A stretch of 46,581 bases of DNA from a virus: positions 1 to 46,581 of the IMG/VR virus record IMGVR_UViG_3300023180_000108; one strand, given 5' to 3'. Both the position numbers and the translations under genes were made by a program. A model generated the notes under the pieces. The model was not told where the DNA came from, made no database searches, and saw only the letters and a list, made by a program, of their open reading frames with translations. Below, one piece after another: positions 24,078 to 31,774 of the stretch (its first letter is position 1; every line of letters begins with the position of its first letter).

Positions 24078-24935
24078 CTAGTCTTTTTTATTATTGAAGA
24101 ACTGATCTCGCTGAACGAGTAACAGTAATCTGTTGTAGAGTAGATCATCCTCTAAAATGTAATCGGCCATAGTTTGTGTTACCTGAAACACCATGTCCCT
24201 CAGTGTCCAGTCAACATTTGCTCGTTTCAAGTCAGAGAAAGCTCTTTTTGTAATCGGAATATCTCGATCTGCAACAAGACCAAATCTCAAAAGTGAGTTG
24301 AATCGTCTGTTATTTATAATATCTTCGGTAAGATCGTCCCAATCTTCTCGCTCCTCAAGAGCTTCAATTAGATCAAATACACCATCCTTTTCAAATCTCT
24401 CATTAACTCTCATTCCCTGTCGAGTTGCATCAAACAGCGCACGAGCCATAGTTGCCTTCGGAACACCCTTCTTGAACTCGGCAAAGTTGTCATCAGCAGC
24501 GAGCTTTCGCATTTTTGACGCACTCATTCCGGTTACATCATCTGCGTCTGGATCTCGCTCTCCTGCGGAAATGACTTTTACACTGTCGAAGTCAAAGTCC
24601 TTTCCGTTGTATCTCTGAAGCATATTATCAAATTCTTTGACACGATCTGCGCCCACAACCATCACGAGATTATCATAGCTGTCATCGAGTTCCTGAGCAA
24701 TCTGAACGATGTTCTTCGCATTCGTCTTTTGTATTACGTTACCGAAAAAAGACTTTCCAAACTTGATTTTCTGATCATATGTCAGAGGATCTTTCTTCTG
24801 ATTCTGAGTGTGGGAAAGAAACACCAAAGGCGTTCCTTTCTCTTTCTTTGCGATCTTCTTGACCGTATCCACCACGAGCTTGTGCCCAATGTGAGGAGGA
24901 TTAAATCGACCGAATGTGACTACTGCGGTACTCAT
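24078..24935 (-). CDS. NMN adenylyltransferase-like nucleotidyltransferase
   Basis: A 285-aa protein of the HIGH-type nucleotidyltransferase superfamily. Seen: GRFNPPHIGH at 9-18, a GADRVKEFDNML segment, and MSASKMRK near 137-144 in place of the usual S-x-T-x-x-R. This is the nicotinamide-nucleotide adenylyltransferase (NadM/NadR) pattern, which makes NAD+ from NMN and ATP. The C-terminal third is a helical extension without known motif. The gene is preceded by the basic protein and the ligase-like gene, and overlaps the former by 4 bases. NAD supply or RNA/NAD chemistry is possible, which is not proven. Confidence 0.82.
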   Translation of the reverse strand: MSTAVVTFGRFNPPHIGHKLVVDTVKKIAKKEKGTPLVFLSHTQNQKKDPLTYDQKIKFGKSFFGNVIQKTNAKNIVQIAQELDDSYDNLVMVVGADRVKEFDNMLQRYNGKDFDFDSVKVISAGERDPDADDVTGMSASKMRKLAADDNFAEFKKGVPKATMARALFDATRQGMRVNERFEKDGVFDLIEALEEREDWDDLTEDIINNRRFNSLLRFGLVADRDIPITKRAFSDLKRANVDWTLRDMVFQVTQTMADYILEDDLLYNRLLLLVQRDQFFNNKKD

Positions 24936-25306
24936 TTTGGTCCACCTCTCCGATATGCTTGAAGTCTCTCAAGTTCAGCTTTTCGGACGCCAGGAAACAT
25001 TCGTTTTGCTAGGCGCTTAATAGCAGCAGATCGCTGATCCACTTTCTTTTCAATCGCGGTTCGTGCTGCAAACGGAAGATCGTCTTTTTTCTTACCTCCA
25101 AGAATTTTCATCTCGATCTTCTTTCTAGCCTGCTTCATTGCTCGCTTTTCTAGCTTTTCTTTTGGTGCGAGTTTCTTCTGGGCGCGTTCTCGTGCTATCT
25201 TGATTCTGGCTTTTGACCGACGGAACACCATTCGCCGCTTCATTCGTTGAGCAGTCGTTAGGGCTTCTTGTAGCTCCTCGCGCATTTCAGACAGGTCTTT
25301 TGCCAT
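24932..25306 (-). CDS. Highly basic helical phage protein
   Basis: A 124-aa protein of very high Lys/Arg content and long helices (EMREELQEALTTAQRMKRR, RKKIEMKILGGKKKDD, RSAAIKRLAKRMFPG), probably binding nucleic acid. It overlaps the NMN adenylyltransferase-like gene by 4 bases. No family is recognised; related basic proteins occur in T4-like marine phages next to this enzyme. A late-type promoter motif lies 8 bases before the ATG. Confidence 0.78.
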   Translation of the reverse strand: MAKDLSEMREELQEALTTAQRMKRRMVFRRSKARIKIARERAQKKLAPKEKLEKRAMKQARKKIEMKILGGKKKDDLPFAARTAIEKKVDQRSAAIKRLAKRMFPGVRKAELERLQAYRRGGPK

Positions 25307-25314
25307 AGTGTCTC

Positions 25315-25322
25315 TATTTATG
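25315..25322 (-). promoter_or_regulatory. T4-late-type promoter motif CATAAATA
   Basis: On the minus strand CATAAATA matches seven of the eight bases of the T4 late promoter TATAAATA (NATAAATA in T4-like marine phages). It lies in the 29-base gap before the basic-protein gene, eight bases from its ATG. Such promoters are read by the phage sigma factor gp55, which is not in this window. Confidence 0.55.
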
Positions 25323-25335
25323 TGTTACGGTAACT

Positions 25336-26589
25336 CTACTTGTCCCAATTCTTGGCTACTGTGAAGTTGAGATGAGAGAACTCCAGTCTATCCACAAGTT
25401 TAACTGCGTTTCCGCTCATTCTGTCAATCGCAACAAATCCTTCTGGTGTAGTCGCACGATAGCCGTCATTCACCTTCACAAAGGTTCTCGCCATTCCTCC
25501 AGCAGTGTTGAGTTTTCTTACCAACATATTCTTTGCTGCCATGATGTTAATTTGAAACTCAATGACACTTCGTAGGGTAACTTCGATCTCCGCAATAGCC
25601 CGCAAATGCTCCTTCAGGAGCCGACGCTTCTCTTCGATCTTCGCGGGGCTCTTCACCTTCGCAATCACCTTCGTCTCCCAGTAGTTCTTGAAATACTCTC
25701 TATATTCTCTGGTATGCTTACGCGGATCTGTAATCGTCTTGCCCTGACGAATCAGACTATTGGTATATGTGGCAAAAGAAGCTCCAGAAACCGATCCAGA
25801 CAACGATTGCTGAAACGTCAGAAACTTTCGTAGAGCTGGCCCGGGAATCTTTTGAAATACTGTTCCCGCACGAGACAGATAACGAGTGACTTCAGTTGTT
25901 TCCTTCGCTGTCAGTGTAGCTGTTCCTGATACGTCACGATAGTCTGCGTTATCAAAAAACACACTACCCGTTCTTCGTAGCTTAGACACATCAGCACCAA
26001 ATGAGGCTGTCATGTCCTGTAGCGTGTCACCCGTATATGTGGTATGAAAGATGACTCCTATTTTACTTTTCTTCACTCGCTTGGCCAGAGCAGAATTGCT
26101 TGGAATAGCATATGTGATCGTATTCGGAGTAAATGTCACATGACTCACACCATCAAAGTCTTTCTCTTCTAAATCACCAGGCCCATACAGCATGTCACCT
26201 TGAAGAACAATTCCCTTTGGTATATTCATCTTTTTGAGTTCATCAAATGCGATACTCAATTTGTCCTGTAATCCAGAACCATATTGTGACAGATCAGCTT
26301 TCGATTTGACATACTTGGGTGTCTTGTTGAACACTCCTTTGGTTCCAACAAAAAACTTTCCGTCTTCTGGATCAATGCCAGCAAAAATCGCAGGTGCGCC
26401 ATCCCATTTGACTGTTATGTTGACTGATTTCTTGCTCTGCCCGGCTAGCATGTCTCGAACCGAACGCAGAAAGTTGATCGAATCACGACCGCCAGTCACC
26501 CCATTCAGAAGAATAAGCTCTTCCAAATGAGTCATATGAAGGTTCTTTTGCCCCTTCTCTTCAACAATATATTGGCGGAATGATTCCAC
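25336..26589 (-). CDS. DUF6267-type ligase-like nucleotidyltransferase
   Basis: A 417-aa protein of the covalent nucleotidyltransferase fold. Residues 61-66 are KWDGAP, matching the ligase motif I (K-x-D-G) whose lysine takes the AMP; FFVGTKGVFNK at 79-89 and GIVLQGDMLYG at 126-136 resemble later motifs. The pattern is that of the DUF6267 family found in marine T4-like phages. The N terminus MESFRQYIVEE resembles the targeting start of T4 internal head proteins. The start is GTG at 26589, directly after the upstream stop. Whether it joins RNA, DNA or another substrate is unknown. Confidence 0.78.
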   Translation of the reverse strand: MESFRQYIVEEKGQKNLHMTHLEELILLNGVTGGRDSINFLRSVRDMLAGQSKKSVNITVKWDGAPAIFAGIDPEDGKFFVGTKGVFNKTPKYVKSKADLSQYGSGLQDKLSIAFDELKKMNIPKGIVLQGDMLYGPGDLEEKDFDGVSHVTFTPNTITYAIPSNSALAKRVKKSKIGVIFHTTYTGDTLQDMTASFGADVSKLRRTGSVFFDNADYRDVSGTATLTAKETTEVTRYLSRAGTVFQKIPGPALRKFLTFQQSLSGSVSGASFATYTNSLIRQGKTITDPRKHTREYREYFKNYWETKVIAKVKSPAKIEEKRRLLKEHLRAIAEIEVTLRSVIEFQINIMAAKNMLVRKLNTAGGMARTFVKVNDGYRATTPEGFVAIDRMSGNAVKLVDRLEFSHLNFTVAKNWDK

Positions 26590-27639
26590 TTAACAATCCC
26601 ACTTTCTCAAAGCAAGTGCCTTGCGTGTTGGGCGACCTTTCTCATCCTTCATTGGTCCGGGCATTCCACCCATTCGAGCGCAGAATGACTTGCGACGCTT
26701 CGCAGCCTTTCCACCCTTGCTCTTCTTTGCTTGCGCTGCGGAAACGGGAGCTTTCAGATCGCTGCCGGGATTCTCGCGTTCGTATGAAGCACGACCCTTT
26801 GCGTTCAGACCACCTTCCTGATTCTTGCCTTCCTTGCGTTGCCACGCAGCAGACTTCTCGTCAACCTGCTCGACCTCTTCGTTACGTCGCTTTGCTCGCT
26901 CTCGCTCAACCTGCTTCCGAAGCTGGATTTCTCGCTTGGTATGAGCAATACGCTCATCCTTCTCTTTATCACTCATTGGTCGGAAAATTGGACCCTTTCT
27001 GCGATCTCCATCTTTCCTTCGATACTTCTCGCCAGCCTTCATGTGCGCCTTGAGCTTATCTGCCGCAGACTTCTCGTCAAGAGCGACCATAATCGCCTCG
27101 TCCACCTTACCCTTGGACTTGCGCCAGCCTCCACCCTTCTTCTTATATTCCTTTGCTGCCCATGCGTTAGCATATGCTGAAGGATACACATCAAACTTTG
27201 AACGGGTCGTTGCGAGAACAGAAGACCACAACTTAGGGTTTGTAGGAACATTCTTCTCTTGTAGTTCCGTGCGAAAATCGTCGAATGACTTACTCATTTC
27301 TTGTATTCCTCTCTTGTTAGGATCTTTGTCCGTCACGCCTGTCTTTACATTGATAGGCTTGTTTCCTTTACCACTAATATCTTTCTTTCCTTTGCCTAGC
27401 TCGCGCTGCTTTGCTCGCTTGCGTAAAACAAAGGACTTGACACCCTTCTTTCCTAGCTTGGCTGCTTTCTGCTTGGATAGACACGCAGCATAAGGCTCAC
27501 CTGGCTTGCTGTCACCGCACTTTCCAGCTTTCTCGCCTTTGCTGTTGTATCGATCCCATCCAGGCTCTCCACCAGCAGATTGCTTGTGGAACCATTTACC
27601 AAGCCCTGAGTTCTTATATACTTCGTCTAATTTGACCAT
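26590..27639 (-). CDS. DUF5872/DUF6321 basic phage protein
   Basis: A 349-aa basic protein. Residues 1-75 match DUF5872 (GKWFHKQSAGGEPGWDRYNS, KCGDSKPGEPYAACLSKQKA). Residues about 275-349 match DUF6321 (GGLNAKGRASYERENPGSDL, KSFCARMGGMPGPM, ALALRKWDC). Between them is a third block with VYPSAYANAWAAKEYKKKG and two acidic repeats, EEVEQVDEKSAA and VALDEKSAADK. These domains occur in cyanophages and giant algal viruses; function unknown, probably nucleic-acid binding or virion-packaged. An internal ATG at 27297 has a strong ribosome site. Confidence 0.82.
   Translation of the reverse strand: MVKLDEVYKNSGLGKWFHKQSAGGEPGWDRYNSKGEKAGKCGDSKPGEPYAACLSKQKAAKLGKKGVKSFVLRKRAKQRELGKGKKDISGKGNKPINVKTGVTDKDPNKRGIQEMSKSFDDFRTELQEKNVPTNPKLWSSVLATTRSKFDVYPSAYANAWAAKEYKKKGGGWRKSKGKVDEAIMVALDEKSAADKLKAHMKAGEKYRRKDGDRRKGPIFRPMSDKEKDERIAHTKREIQLRKQVERERAKRRNEEVEQVDEKSAAWQRKEGKNQEGGLNAKGRASYERENPGSDLKAPVSAAQAKKSKGGKAAKRRKSFCARMGGMPGPMKDEKGRPTRKALALRKWDC
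26857..26885 (-). repeat. Repeat unit 2, shared with 23618-23646
   Basis: The second copy of the 29-base segment, two mismatches from the copy at 23618-23646. It encodes EEVEQVDE within the DUF5872/DUF6321 protein. A nearby stretch around 27069-27085 repeats about 16 bases of its flank and encodes VALDEKSAA, a shortened version of the same peptide. Confidence 0.6.
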
Positions 27640-29213
27640 AACGTGTTATCCCATGTAGCGCAATCCCAAGTCGATCCCGCAGAAAGAGGGCCGACATGAG
27701 CTACACCGTCTCTGTGTGTGATTCTTGTATACGGATACATATCCCCACCCTGAAGAGGAACATCTCCGTCTGTTAGAGCAATATATGAACAATAGTTGTC
27801 ATAATAAGTTGATGCAACATGAATGTATCCTTGAAGTTCATCGTGTGTCCAGAAATCTTGATATGGCCCAAAAGTTCGGTACCGGACATCTCCGGCTGCC
27901 AAAAGTTCTGTCGTTGAAAACAAAATAGCAGAATTTAGTGCTGTTGTTCCGCCTCCTGGGTTATGCACGTCTAAATCGAAACAGCGGCCGCCGCCTTTGT
28001 CTAACCGTCGAAATATCTCACAGGTGCGAGCAAAAGAATTTGTTGCCAACTGTTGAAATTGGACATGACTTAGGCATCCAGATGTAATTTGCCCGGAAAG
28101 TGTGCTACAGGTTCCATTTGGATCTTCGAGCGGATCGCCCGCGACCGCACCAAGACTCCCATAATCACATGAAGCGACGTTGTTGGATGGGAAAGGAGTT
28201 CTCCCACTATCGTCAATAAATCCACCATAAGGAGGCATACCAAAAGTATTCTGTTCCACCTGTCTAGTTTCATCGGGGAACCTACCATTTGACTGAAGCC
28301 CAAAAGTACGATTTTGTTGAAAACACGCACTATTTCGAATCCCTTTCGCCTGGCCTGTAGAATTGTCCAACCACTCTAGTAAATGATCAGTTGATGGTTG
28401 CAACAGCCAGTTATTCGGCGTAGTCCTATAGCCATCCCATGTTTCAACTATACCTGTATTTTGTATACCAACAGAATATGCTGCGATAGCCATTGTCGCA
28501 CCCAATCCAGTAATTCCCTGATATTCTTTACGTTGTCTAGCATCAAAACTTGCAAGTGGAAACACAACATTTACTGCCCAAAAAGCAAGAGTCTGTCGAT
28601 CGGAAGATTCCCATTCATTAGTTTCAGTATATCCAGCCTCCTCAATCAGCCATGCTGCTTCAAGTATCTGCGGAATAGCAGACGAAATTGCAAAAATACA
28701 CCCATTTTGAAGCATTACTTCAGGGACTTCGAAAATTCCCCCAAATCCCGTTATGTTAGTAAATTCTAATATGCGTGTCTTAACAGCAGAAAAATAGGCA
28801 TCTCCTGTTCCGGGTGAATTAATATCCAGTAAAGCACCGTATAGTGCCATGGCTAGAATGTCTGAAGCAGCACCATCAAGATCGTATTCCGGGCCCAACC
28901 CGAGCGCGCCAACGGGAATGCATGTTGGCTCTGGAATGTAATCCCATTCCCAATCTCCAGCATCAATAGAATATGCCCAGCTATCTTTCGCGGCACCCGC
29001 ATCTGTGGCCAGTAACCCACGATCAGTAGTAACAGGTCCAGTTCCGCCTTCATTAACCCAGAGATCATGGAATCGAGTAAGTTCTTCTATATTAGTTTGC
29101 AAACCCTGTTCTCTAGGCACAGCACTAGTCCCGCCACCAAGGTTGAGGCTAATAAATGATCCGAGTTGAAGAACAGCAACAATACAGACCAGTATGTAAA
29201 ATAGCTTACGCAT
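27627..29213 (-). CDS. Secreted 528-aa protein, possible polysaccharide lyase-like
   Basis: A 528-aa protein with a hydrophobic N terminus (RKLFYILVCIVAVLQLGSF) acting as signal peptide or anchor. The rest is helix-rich with aromatic residues and many Asn/Gly (AGDWEWDYIPE, LAFWAVNVVFPLASFDAR, LGATMAIAAYSVG, WDGYRTTPNNWLLQ), suggestive of the toroid fold of alginate lyase-type enzymes, though I cannot see a firm catalytic signature. It may degrade capsule or envelope polysaccharide. It overlaps the downstream DUF5872 gene by 13 bases. Confidence 0.6.
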   Translation of the reverse strand: MRKLFYILVCIVAVLQLGSFISLNLGGGTSAVPREQGLQTNIEELTRFHDLWVNEGGTGPVTTDRGLLATDAGAAKDSWAYSIDAGDWEWDYIPEPTCIPVGALGLGPEYDLDGAASDILAMALYGALLDINSPGTGDAYFSAVKTRILEFTNITGFGGIFEVPEVMLQNGCIFAISSAIPQILEAAWLIEEAGYTETNEWESSDRQTLAFWAVNVVFPLASFDARQRKEYQGITGLGATMAIAAYSVGIQNTGIVETWDGYRTTPNNWLLQPSTDHLLEWLDNSTGQAKGIRNSACFQQNRTFGLQSNGRFPDETRQVEQNTFGMPPYGGFIDDSGRTPFPSNNVASCDYGSLGAVAGDPLEDPNGTCSTLSGQITSGCLSHVQFQQLATNSFARTCEIFRRLDKGGGRCFDLDVHNPGGGTTALNSAILFSTTELLAAGDVRYRTFGPYQDFWTHDELQGYIHVASTYYDNYCSYIALTDGDVPLQGGDMYPYTRITHRDGVAHVGPLSAGSTWDCATWDNTLWSN

Positions 29214-29217
29214 TGAA

Positions 29218-29538
29218 CTACTCCAATGTTTCTGACGACCCCACAGGTCTTAAAGCACGAACATCTATTCCAGTCTCAATAGACTTGCGTTCAATACTAT
29301 CACCCCAAAGACCGTAATGCGCTGCCCAGCGATTACTGTGAATAGTGAGTCTATAATCCATCCTCTCGACTTGCTCTTCAAGTTGTTCCTCAACCTCTTC
29401 AAGCCGAGCGATCTGATCGTGAAGCTCATCAATGCGATTCAAAAAAGCACGATAACCTTCGACACTAGCAAAAAGAGCGCCTATAATTGCAATCACACCA
29501 GTAATGATTGTCATATGTTTTCCTAATTCAATACTCAT
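29218..29538 (-). CDS. Membrane-anchored coiled-coil protein, spanin-like
   Basis: A 106-aa protein with a transmembrane helix at about 9-27 (TIITGVIAIIGALFASVEG), then a coiled coil (RIDELHDQIARLEEVEEQL) up to about residue 62 and a polar tail. This layout is typical of an inner-membrane spanin or of a small structural membrane protein. The gene sits beside the secreted 528-aa protein and the two nuclease-like genes, suggesting a late-expressed envelope role. Confidence 0.65.
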   Translation of the reverse strand: MSIELGKHMTIITGVIAIIGALFASVEGYRAFLNRIDELHDQIARLEEVEEQLEEQVERMDYRLTIHSNRWAAHYGLWGDSIERKSIETGIDVRALRPVGSSETLE

Positions 29539-30447
29539 TTACTCACTCCTCACAATAGACCAAGGATCAATAGAAACTTCAATCGGGGTCGCAAGCGGAA
29601 CTGTACCATACTTGATTCTTACCCTTGCTATATTTATGTCCCCTGCTTTGAATGTAATTGAGTCATTACCGCTTTTGTCCATGACGACCTTCTGTGTCTT
29701 CAGGGCTGTTCGCTTTTCGTTCTTCTTCGGATTTGTGATCGTGACTTTACCAGATCCATGCCCCGTCACTTGAACATAACCCAAAGAATGGGTGTTATCA
29801 CCTAACAGTTGGGTGGAAATGAACTGCTTCAGTTTGGGTTGTGGTAGCATGTCTAGTTTACGATATAGCGTATTTCTAATGTTCCGAAGTATTACGCTGC
29901 GCTCTTCGTTCGCCTTCTTTGTCATAATAGGATTTCCTCGAATCTCTTCCTTCCGGCGAATAGGCTGATCCGATAGGTTGTATTTGTCAATAAATCGCTG
30001 CTCTGCTCTGTTTCGGGTGTCCACGAGATTGGTCTTGAGCGCAGAGTCAATCGTACCAAGCCCTGCTGACTGATAGACAATCTCTCTTCCCTGCCCGGTA
30101 CTCTTCGCAGAGACACCAAATGTCTTTCCGTCAGTAAATGTCACGATCAAATCCACAGCGTTGGGCGAATCAGATGTCGTTCTGCCCACCCACTCGACTG
30201 TCTTGATCTTACCGAAACCTTGTTCATCGAACCAAGTTCTCAGCTCGGGTGCCATGGTCTTCGCTCTGCGTTCCTCCTCTGCGTATTCTTCTGGATCGAG
30301 TGCATCGCGACGAACCTTGAGAGCTTTCTTGACTTCTGATGAGTTGATAATACTATCCCATGATCCTGCGAGCTGAACTCCCAGAACGATCTCATTCGCA
30401 TCTCCGCGAAAGGTATTATTCTCTGTCAAGAAGTCGTTGAATGTCAT
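29539..30447 (-). CDS. Possible PD-(D/E)xK-like protein with internal-protein-like start
   Basis: A 302-aa protein. Its N terminus MTFNDFLTEN resembles T4 internal head-protein targeting starts. Residues around 110-135 (NAVDLIVTFTDGKTFGVSAKS) resemble the D...(S)xK core of PD-(D/E)xK nucleases, where the usual acidic residue before the lysine is Ser. A catalytic role is tentative. It overlaps the upstream 351-aa gene by 4 bases, so the two are made together. The promoter-like ACATAAATATAG near 29632 lies inside its coding region. Confidence 0.6.
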   Translation of the reverse strand: MTFNDFLTENNTFRGDANEIVLGVQLAGSWDSIINSSEVKKALKVRRDALDPEEYAEEERRAKTMAPELRTWFDEQGFGKIKTVEWVGRTTSDSPNAVDLIVTFTDGKTFGVSAKSTGQGREIVYQSAGLGTIDSALKTNLVDTRNRAEQRFIDKYNLSDQPIRRKEEIRGNPIMTKKANEERSVILRNIRNTLYRKLDMLPQPKLKQFISTQLLGDNTHSLGYVQVTGHGSGKVTITNPKKNEKRTALKTQKVVMDKSGNDSITFKAGDINIARVRIKYGTVPLATPIEVSIDPWSIVRSE

Positions 30448-31499
30448 GTGATAACCAAAGACCCGGCGGTCGGTTTGGTAACCACGACCAATCGTGATCT
30501 TGCAGTATTGCCTTTTTTGAAAATGTACGGAAGACCCTTGCCATTCAGCATGAATCTTTCATCAAGCTCACTTGTGTAGTAGAAGCCTACATCTCTTCTT
30601 CTGATTCTAAAGTAAATGTTAGGGTGTTCGCGAACGTATGTGGCAACGGAAATGAAGTTTCCGTTCGTGAATTTTAGAGTTCCCTTTTTGCTGTCTACCT
30701 CAAATGCAACATCCATGTCACCGATATACATATAGTCAACGGGACCACCCATCTCCGTCGTTCCGACGAACATCTTCTTGATGAAATCGGTAGAATCAAC
30801 CTTAACGAAAATGTCAGACAATTTTGTGTGCGATCCGATCTCAAATCCTTCTGATTTCATTGATTCGCTGAGTGCTTTGTTGAATATCTTGTGCATATAG
30901 GCTGCGTCCATCCTATACATTCCCTCCAATCCACCACCAGCCACAGACGGAGCAGATTCACCCTTATTTGAAACCCCTAACTTTGTCCCTCTCCTGTGTA
31001 CCCAAACATCAGCATATGGTTCTTTTCCATACTGATTCGTTCCATCATTTTTACTAGCACCAGTTACCCCTGTGATCTTGGGATACTTATTGTTCGCGTT
31101 CAGAATTGTGATTGGCTTTCCATATGAATTGTAGAAATTGGTGATCGCCTCGATCACACCAAATTCTTGTCTCTCTTGAGGTCGGATTCCAGCTTTACCC
31201 GATACTTTAGTTGTTCCTGATGTTAGTTTTTGGATACATGAAATCTTGATGTATCCAATCGTCCCGGCTAGATTGACTCTAGCGTAAGGAACCCTTCCTG
31301 GCCCTGGATAGGTTCCGGTGTCGAGAAGTTTCAGACTCACCCCTTTGGCAAATTTGGCGATCTTCCTGTCGCGGTCATCTAGGATGTCCCCAGCCTTGTC
31401 GGTTTTGAATGTCTTTTTGAGCATATCTTTGTTACCAAGAATATAGTAATCCCAACTGGTCATTTCTGTTCCAGTCTTTATTGCTCCATAATTTGCCAT
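30444..31499 (-). CDS. Unknown 351-aa protein, possible nuclease-like core
   Basis: A 351-aa protein with GVIEAITNFYNSYGKP and PYADVWVHRRGTKLGVSNKG, a D-x10-SNK arrangement that repeats the D...(S)xK look of the adjacent 302-aa protein. The N-terminal part has GTIGYIKISCIQ and PGRVPYARVNL. No signal peptide. Two neighbouring proteins with the same odd core suggest an ancient duplication or an obligate pair. A strong ribosome site (GGGAGG) and a late-type promoter precede it. Confidence 0.55.
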   Translation of the reverse strand: MANYGAIKTGTEMTSWDYYILGNKDMLKKTFKTDKAGDILDDRDRKIAKFAKGVSLKLLDTGTYPGPGRVPYARVNLAGTIGYIKISCIQKLTSGTTKVSGKAGIRPQERQEFGVIEAITNFYNSYGKPITILNANNKYPKITGVTGASKNDGTNQYGKEPYADVWVHRRGTKLGVSNKGESAPSVAGGGLEGMYRMDAAYMHKIFNKALSESMKSEGFEIGSHTKLSDIFVKVDSTDFIKKMFVGTTEMGGPVDYMYIGDMDVAFEVDSKKGTLKFTNGNFISVATYVREHPNIYFRIRRRDVGFYYTSELDERFMLNGKGLPYIFKKGNTARSRLVVVTKPTAGSLVIT

Positions 31500-31524
31500 G
31501 ACAAATCCTCCCGATAACCTCCCC

Positions 31525-31532
31525 TATTTATG
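31525..31532 (-). promoter_or_regulatory. T4-late-type promoter CATAAATA
   Basis: CATAAATA on the minus strand (seven of eight to TATAAATA) stands 25 bases before the ATG of the 351-aa gene and 15 bases after a strong Rho-independent terminator. The spacing leaves room for GGGAGG as ribosome site. It probably starts the late transcription unit that runs into the virion module. Confidence 0.65.
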
Positions 31533-31546
31533 CCACAGCAGGACCT

Positions 31547-31577
31547 GAAAAAGCCCGCCATCCGAAGATAGCGGGCT
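31547..31577 (-). terminator. Rho-independent terminator
   Basis: On the minus strand AGCCCGC pairs with GCGGGCT around a 12-base loop, directly followed by TTTTTC. GC-rich stem plus T-run is the classical layout. It lies 20 bases after the small membrane peptide gene and closes the replication module. Confidence 0.9.
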
Positions 31578-31597
31578 GTGAATCAATCAGATTCGTG

Positions 31598-31774
31598 CTA
31601 TGCGTTGCGTGCGTTACCGACGTTTGCGCCAAGCAGATTAACGAAATCCAGAATCTTCTGAATAAGCTCATTATCGCTGTCGTTCGGTGTCATGGTCGCA
31701 ACGATAGCAGCAATACCAACAACACCTGTAATAATCTGAAAGATGTTGCCAATGTTAGCTGTTAGCCATTCCAT
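31598..31774 (-). CDS. 58-aa membrane peptide, holin-like
   Basis: A 58-aa peptide starting MEWLTANIGNIFQIITGVVG, with one hydrophobic helix at about 9-29 and a short amphipathic tail (SDNELIQKILDFVNLLGANVG). Such small TM peptides next to lysis or replication genes in marine phages are often called holin-like. AAGGAG lies five bases before ATG 31774. It is the last gene before the terminator, with CTAAATA (31819-31825) upstream as a possible late promoter. Confidence 0.7.
   Translation of the reverse strand: MEWLTANIGNIFQIITGVVGIAAIVATMTPNDSDNELIQKILDFVNLLGANVGNARNA

Noticed and set aside
24309-24318. Perfect TATAAATA late promoter
   Set aside because: It lies inside the coding region of the NMN-adenylyltransferase-like gene and reads as Ile-Asn codons; no downstream start nearby.
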